Assembly: GCA_019426215.1 (NCBI GenBank)
Contig: CM033408.1
Coordinates: 21,458,375 to 21,522,374 of the forward strand
From: Buddleja alternifolia
Lineage: Eukaryota > Streptophyta > Magnoliopsida > Lamiales > Scrophulariaceae
Direction of reading: 5' to 3'
DNA: 64,000 bases
Shown here piece by piece: positions 59,139-64,000 of the stretch (position 1 is its first letter; every line of letters starts with the position of its first letter). Under the pieces are notes generated by a model that worked only from the letters and a program-made list of their open reading frames with translations, was not told where the DNA came from and did no database searches. The translations under genes and the position numbers were made by a program.

Positions 59139-60106
59139 AATGACATGCCAGTGAATAGAAAGTCGAGGACGCCACCACCAGCACCACTACCACCGATCAG
59201 CATCAACATCGTTGCATTACCACTAACAATGTCCTCTCACCCCCTCACCAGCGATTTACTAGTGGACAAAAAAGCCAAGGACTCCACCACCAACACCATT
59301 ACCGCCACACAACCACCTGTAAAAATGTCTACCGATGAGGAAAGGGTGTAAATAAGTATTTTGGGGATTATTAACCACATATTCGAACTTCACGTGTTGA
59401 ACATCGATCAAAACATGTGTTTTACGGATTTGTACATGAATTGTAGTAGCAAGTGTCGGAGAATGCCACTCAAGCATGAATTCTCTCCAAAAAAAATTGT
59501 TGATTAATGGAACACATGTTGACCATTAAAATTTGGACGAAATTTTTTTCGTACTAAATCCGAGACATTTAGGAAGTTAGGGCTAAAAACTGCGATTTGC
59601 CCTTGATACGACATTGAATATGTAAGAGGATAAGTTGAGAGTGCATTCAATCAGACCATGAATGACCTACAATCTACATATCATCTTATTCTTGATAAAC
59701 AAAATAGATTGTATTGAGCAATGAGACTTTATATGGAGAGAGTGCAGAGAGGTAACGTACCAACTATTAGCAATCTATTCAGAAGACAAATTAGAATAGT
59801 TGACAATTTCTCCCATATGCTTTCAGAGATTAAAAACGAATATTGGTTTTGAGTTACCTTCATTACATATGTATTATGTAAATACCATAACCAAATAAAA
59901 ATAGATTCAGTTCGAATTTTTTTCTTCAGATTGCAATTTGGCAAACTGGTAAACCGTAATTGAAAAATCGCCTTCAAACATAAAAGCCCACAAAGAACGG
60001 TAACTTAAAACTGTAATATTATCATAACATTATTGAAGAAATAATAGTTAACAATCAGAAATTAAGGGACATAATCAATCTGATAGAATTCAAGGATGAA
60101 GACATT
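59139..60106. other. Intergenic DNA
   Basis: The first 200 bp are CCA/CAC-rich and resemble degraded coding sequence. The rest is AT-rich with no recognised gene. Confidence 0.4.
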
Positions 60107-60231
60107 TGAATTCTGTAATAAATGTGTTGTATTTTGCAGTTGTTATTACAATTGTACAAGCATGTATATATAGAATGAAAACGTAGCCCTAAGGTTACAA
60201 ATGGGTCGGACTATATAACTATACACTAACA
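60107..60231 (-). repeat. Copia-F 3' LTR
   Basis: On the minus strand from TGTTAGTGTATAG, directly after the polypurine tract, to about TTACAGAATTCA. Includes TATATATA near 60165-60172. The outer edge is estimated from the terminal CA. Confidence 0.6.
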
Positions 60232-60247
60232 CCCCCCCCCCCCCCGG
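60232..60247 (-). other. Copia-F polypurine tract
   Basis: Fourteen G residues on the minus strand preceded by CC, directly before the LTR. An unusually pure G tract. Confidence 0.75.
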
Positions 60248-61345
60248 AATCTGAGCAGTGGGACCAACGCAAAGATTGGCCCTAAGTTGGGAAAACTTGG
60301 TAGTGGGTAACGCTTTGGTGAAGATATCGGCAACTTGTTCAGCGGTAGGAACATACTTGACGACAACATCGCCGATGGCAACTTTTTCCCGAACAAAATG
60401 ATAATCAATCTCAATATGCTTCGTACGAGCATGAAAGACAGGATTAAGGACAAGATAGATAGCACTAATATTATCACAGTAGACCCGAACCGGATGTGGA
60501 AGGAAGATGCCCAAATCACGCAGAATAAAACGTAGCCAGCAAGACTCAGCGACAGCATAGGCGACAGAGCGGTACTCAGACTCTGTACTGGATCGGGAGA
60601 CGGTAGCCTGTTTCTTGGCAGACCAGGAGATAAGGTTAGCACCAAGATAAACAGCATAGCCAGTGGTGGAACGACGGCTGTCTGGACAACCAGCCCAATC
60701 TGAATCGGCATAAACAGTCAGGGAGGCCACAGTGGAAGAACGGAGGAGAAGGCCATAATCAAGAGTACCCCGAAGATAACGAAGAATACGCTTGACCATT
60801 TGAAAATGACTATCCCGAGGTGAGTGCATGAACTGACTAACTAAAGCAACGGCATAAGCAATGTCAGGCCGAGTGTGAGTAAGATACTGAAGGCCTCCAA
60901 CAATACTGCGATAAAGAGTTGGATCAGAGAAAAGGTCACCCTCAAGAGCTGAGGGAGTAGACGTTGCAGAAAGAGGAGACGCAACAGGCTTCAAGCTCAT
61001 CATGTCAAAGCGTTGTAGAAGTTCGGTTGCATACTTTTTCTGCGAAAGAAATAATCCCAGAGAGTCCCGTGTAGCATGAATACCCAGAAAATAGTGAAGG
61101 GCCCCTAAATCCTTCATGGCAAAAACCTGGGAAAGGCGAGAAATAAGAACAGTAACGGCAGCAGAATCGTTCCCAGTCAAGATAATGTCATTAACATACA
61201 ACAAGAGAACCAAGGTGAGAGAACCAGAACGGTAGACAAACATCGACATGTCAGCTTTGCTGCTAGTAAATCCAAGACGCAACAAATACGAACCAAATTT
61301 CTGAAACCAAGCTCTAGGGGCTTGTTTCAGACCATAGAGAGCCTT
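60248..61345 (-). pseudogene. Copia-F reverse transcriptase C-terminus and RNase H
   Basis: The catalytic box reads LLLYVNDIILTG, so the first Asp of YVDD is Asn. LHYFLGIHATR, YRSIVGGLQYLTHTRPDI and QFMHSPRDSHFQ follow. RNase H keeps all three acidic sites (YADSDWAG, STESEYRSV, YCDNISAIYL), with HIEIDYHFVREK and QVADIFTKALP at the end. The frame then reads on through the polypurine tract into the LTR. A stop at 61346-61348 lies in [11 protein letters not shown]. Confidence 0.85.
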
Positions 61346-62980
61346 CTATAACTGACACACATGTGAAGAATACTGGGGGTGAGTAAAACCACGGGGCTGA
61401 GCCATGTAAACAGTCTCGGTAAGATCACCGTGAAGAAAAGCATTCTTCACATCAAGCTGTCTAATAACCCACTGACGAGAGACTGCAATAGAGAGAACAG
61501 TGCGAATAGTAGTCGGCTTAACCACAGGGTTGAAGGTCTCACCAAAGTCAATACCAGCCTGTTGCTTAAACCCCTGAGCAACCAAGCGGGCCTTATAGCG
61601 CTCCACAGATCCATCAGAACGTAACTTAACCTTATACACCCATTTGGAACCAACTAGATTTTGCGAAGGATGCGGTGGCACCAAAGTCCATGTGCCATTT
61701 GCTTGAAGAGCATTAAACTCATCAGCCATGGCAGCACGCCAAAGGGGATCCTTGGCTGCCTGTGTATAGCATGTCAGCTCGAGAGGAGGGGAAATAGCGG
61801 ACAAGGAGGGAAGAACACGAGGCTTACGTGTACCATCACGTAAGCGAGTGACCATAGGATGACGATTAGAAGGAGGTGGGACACTAGAGGAGGGCTCGGG
61901 AGAAAGAGAGTTCGAGGAGGAGGTAGTGGCAGGAGACGAGACAGACGAAAACTCAACAGAAGGTGGAGAAGGAGATGGAGATTGGACTGGACTGGAGGGA
62001 CATGGAGAACTACAGAGAGATGATGGTGAAGGAGATGACTCCGGGATAGGCGGCAAGGAGGAGACAGTGGTGTGAGAACCAGGTAGGTCAGGGGGACCGA
62101 GATAAGGTGGATAGGGAAGGGACACCGGAATAGATTCAGAAGCAAACTGGTGGGGAGCAGAGGCGGAAGCAGAAGAGGAAGGGAAGCTAGAATAGGGAAA
62201 AGAGTCTTCATCGAAGACGACATGACGACTAATATGAATAACACCAGAGACAGGATCGAGACACCGGTAACCCTTGTAGTCCGGGGCATAGCCTAAGAAG
62301 ATACATGAGGCTGAGCGAGGATCGAGCTTATGAGCAGCCCGATGACCAAGATGTGGAAAACACGCACAACCAAAAATTCGAAAGAAGGAATAGTCGGGTG
62401 AACGACCAAAGAGAACCTCAAAAGGAGACTTGCGGCAAAGCGTAGGTGTAGGAAGACGATTAATAAGAAAAACAGTAGTATAGAGAGCGTCTACCCAAAA
62501 GGAGTGAGGGAGATATGCAGTAAGAAGTAAAGTGCGAATTAACTCAGAAATATGACGATGCTTACGTTCGGACACACCATTTTGCTGCGGGGTGTAAGGG
62601 CATGATAGGCGAAACTGAATGCCAGAAGCAGCAAAAAGGGTACGAAACTGAGCATTATCAAACTCACGACCCCCATCACTTGGAAAACATTGGATTTTAG
62701 TTGTAAAAAGATTTTCAATTAAGTTTTTAAAGGTGCAAAAATGATGATAGACTTCAGATTTAGTACGCATGGGATAACATCAAGTAAAACGGGTAAAATC
62801 ATCAATAAAAATAACATAATATTTAAAACTTGCTTTAGAGATAACCGGAGAAGTCCAAACATCAGAGTGAATTAAATAAAAGGGCACAGAACTACGCTTT
62901 TCAACAGACTGAAAAGGTAACTTGTGTGACCGACCTAACTGACAAGATTGACAAAAAGAAACAAAACAATCTTTAGACAC
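61346..62980 (-). pseudogene. Copia-F integrase and reverse transcriptase N-terminus
   Basis: CQSCQLGRSHKLPF completes the zinc region. LIHSDVWTSP has the first Asp, then a stop at 62778-62780 follows FIDDFTRFT. FPSDGGREFDNAQ has the second Asp (DGG for the usual DNG), and NGVSERKHRHI has the Glu. Then CAxFPHLGHRAAHKLDPRS and FLGYAPDYKGYRCLDP, a Pro/Ser-rich linker (about 61830-62160), and RT motifs [40 protein letters not shown] and QLDVKNAFLHGDLTETVY. Confidence 0.85.
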
Positions 62981-63001
62981 TAAATGACCATTACGAGATA
63001 A

Positions 63002-64000
63002 TTACTGAAAGGTAGAAAGACTAGGATGACCTAAGCGGCGATGCCAAATATCACCAGAGACGGTACGAGCAACAAGAGAGGACACCAAGCGAGGGGAGAC
63101 CGGGTACAGGCCACTACTGGAGAGGGATTCCAGAAGAACCTTCCCTGTTACTTTGTCCTTAACACAAAAACCAGTGGAAGAAAACTCAATCAGACAATCA
63201 TTTTCTTGACATAATTTTCTAACAGAGAGGAGATTATGAGATAAATGAGGAACATGCATCACATTGGATAAAGTAAGGGGGCGAGTCGGGGTATGTAAAG
63301 TAGAGGAGCCGACATGCTTAATAGATAAAAGTGCACCATTACCAACTAAAATTTTGTTCGTACCAGTATAGGGAGTAAGGTTAGAGATTTTACCGTCATC
63401 GGGAGTCATATGAGCAGAGGCACCACTGTCAGGATACCAGGCTATGTCAGAGGGGTCAGCAACAGACAAGGCTGAAAAAGACTTTGGAAGATCCTCAGAA
63501 ATGTATGCATGGTTAAAACGCTGGGGACATGAAACACAGCTATGACCCGAAATACCACATAGCTGACAAGTCTGACCAGGAGTCGAAAGTAGACCAGGAC
63601 GCGACGAGTGATGAAAACCAGAAGGCCCAGAGGGCCTAGTAAAACGAGAGTGCCCAGAGTACTGACGAGGGGGATGCTGAGAGTGAGTCTGAGATGAGTG
63701 TTGCCAAGTCTGAGACGAAGGGTACGAACTGGGATTATGACGACCTTTTCCTCGCCCTGAACCATAACAGCGACCACGTGAGCTACCACGACCTTTACTT
63801 GCTGAATGGTTGGAGGGCATGGAGTGAGAGTGGGCTACAAAGGCAGGGATGGAGAGGAAAGAGAGTCATTTTGGCGAAGGCGTTGCTCAAATTGAAGGAG
63901 TTGTGCCCGGAGATCATCGAATGTAAGGAGAGAGGAATACAAAGAGACAGACATGACGAAAACTTCATACTCAGATGGGAGTCCATTTAGGGCTTGAAGG
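63002..64000 (-). pseudogene. Copia-F gag tail, zinc knuckle, protease and pre-integrase
   Basis: Upstream gag (ALNGLPSEYEVFV...LLQFEQRL) enters from the right edge and changes frame near 63845. The Arg/Gly/Ser-rich stretch leads to the knuckle CQLCGISGHSCVSC at about 63530-63575, then the protease WYPDSGASAHMT (about 63415-63450) and DIWHRRLGHPSL of the pre-integrase region. A stop lies just after 63002. Confidence 0.8.

Larger units (their letters stand above)
60107..64000 (-). mobile_element. Copia-F: nearly open Ty1/copia, 5' end outside window
   Basis: On the minus strand the element reads gag tail, protease, integrase, RT, RNase H, polypurine tract and a short LTR. From 63820 to 60146 everything lies in one frame broken by only three stops (about 62999-63001, 62778-62780, 61346-61348). 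The LTR of about 125 bp suggests an Ale-like lineage. The 5' LTR and gag start lie beyond 64000, so age and TSD cannot be read. Confidence 0.85.

Noticed and set aside
59145..59351. A 68-codon Pro/Thr-rich frame
   Set aside because: Low-complexity CCA/CAC repeats with no homology that I can support.

Overview
This 64 kb window is nuclear DNA of a flowering plant, probably a eudicot. The evidence is spliced genes with GT-AG introns, dense plant Ty1/copia and Ty3/gypsy retrotransposons, several plant-type MITEs and a TOPLESS-family corepressor gene. I cannot name the species.

Only two host genes are well supported. The main one is a complete TOPLESS-related corepressor, closest to TPR3, on the + strand (CDS 39742-54073). 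It has 25 coding exons whose junctions all keep frame, giving 1127 residues. Its ninth intron is swollen to 5.3 kb by a young antisense copia element (43771-48804), and its last intron carries a MITE with a perfect 9-bp target duplication. One intron uses a GC-AG pair. Downstream and convergent is an intronless gene for an uncharacterised plant-specific basic protein (54649-55389, minus). A small two-exon GRF-type zinc-finger gene or fragment lies upstream at 37663-37975.

The rest is nested, decayed transposons. From left to right: the 3' two thirds of a Sirevirus-like copia (Copia-A, 1 to about 10770) with a very large spliced accessory reading frame behind pol; a lone 5' LTR plus primer site (10937-12596); an inverted gypsy 5' fragment (Gypsy-B, about 12860-15118); a MULE-type MITE; a complete Tat-like gypsy (Gypsy-C, 16846-28143, TSD GATTC) with two RNase H domains and an antisense three-exon accessory gene; and a decayed copia (Copia-D, about 29186-35875) whose reverse transcriptase region is gone and which holds a solo Sirevirus-type LTR and three hairpin MITE copies. 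On the right, a PIF/Harbinger-like element sits inside a hAT-like element (57289-59130), and an almost open copia on the minus strand (Copia-F, 60107-64000) runs off the window.

The most notable signals are the two unrelated retrotransposons that each carry a spliced non-gag-pol gene (one sense with its own promoter-like region, one antisense), the AGCG-rich composition of Copia-A across coding and noncoding parts, the young antisense insertion inside the TPR3 gene, and the GC-AG intron. No tRNA, rRNA or CRISPR was recognised.
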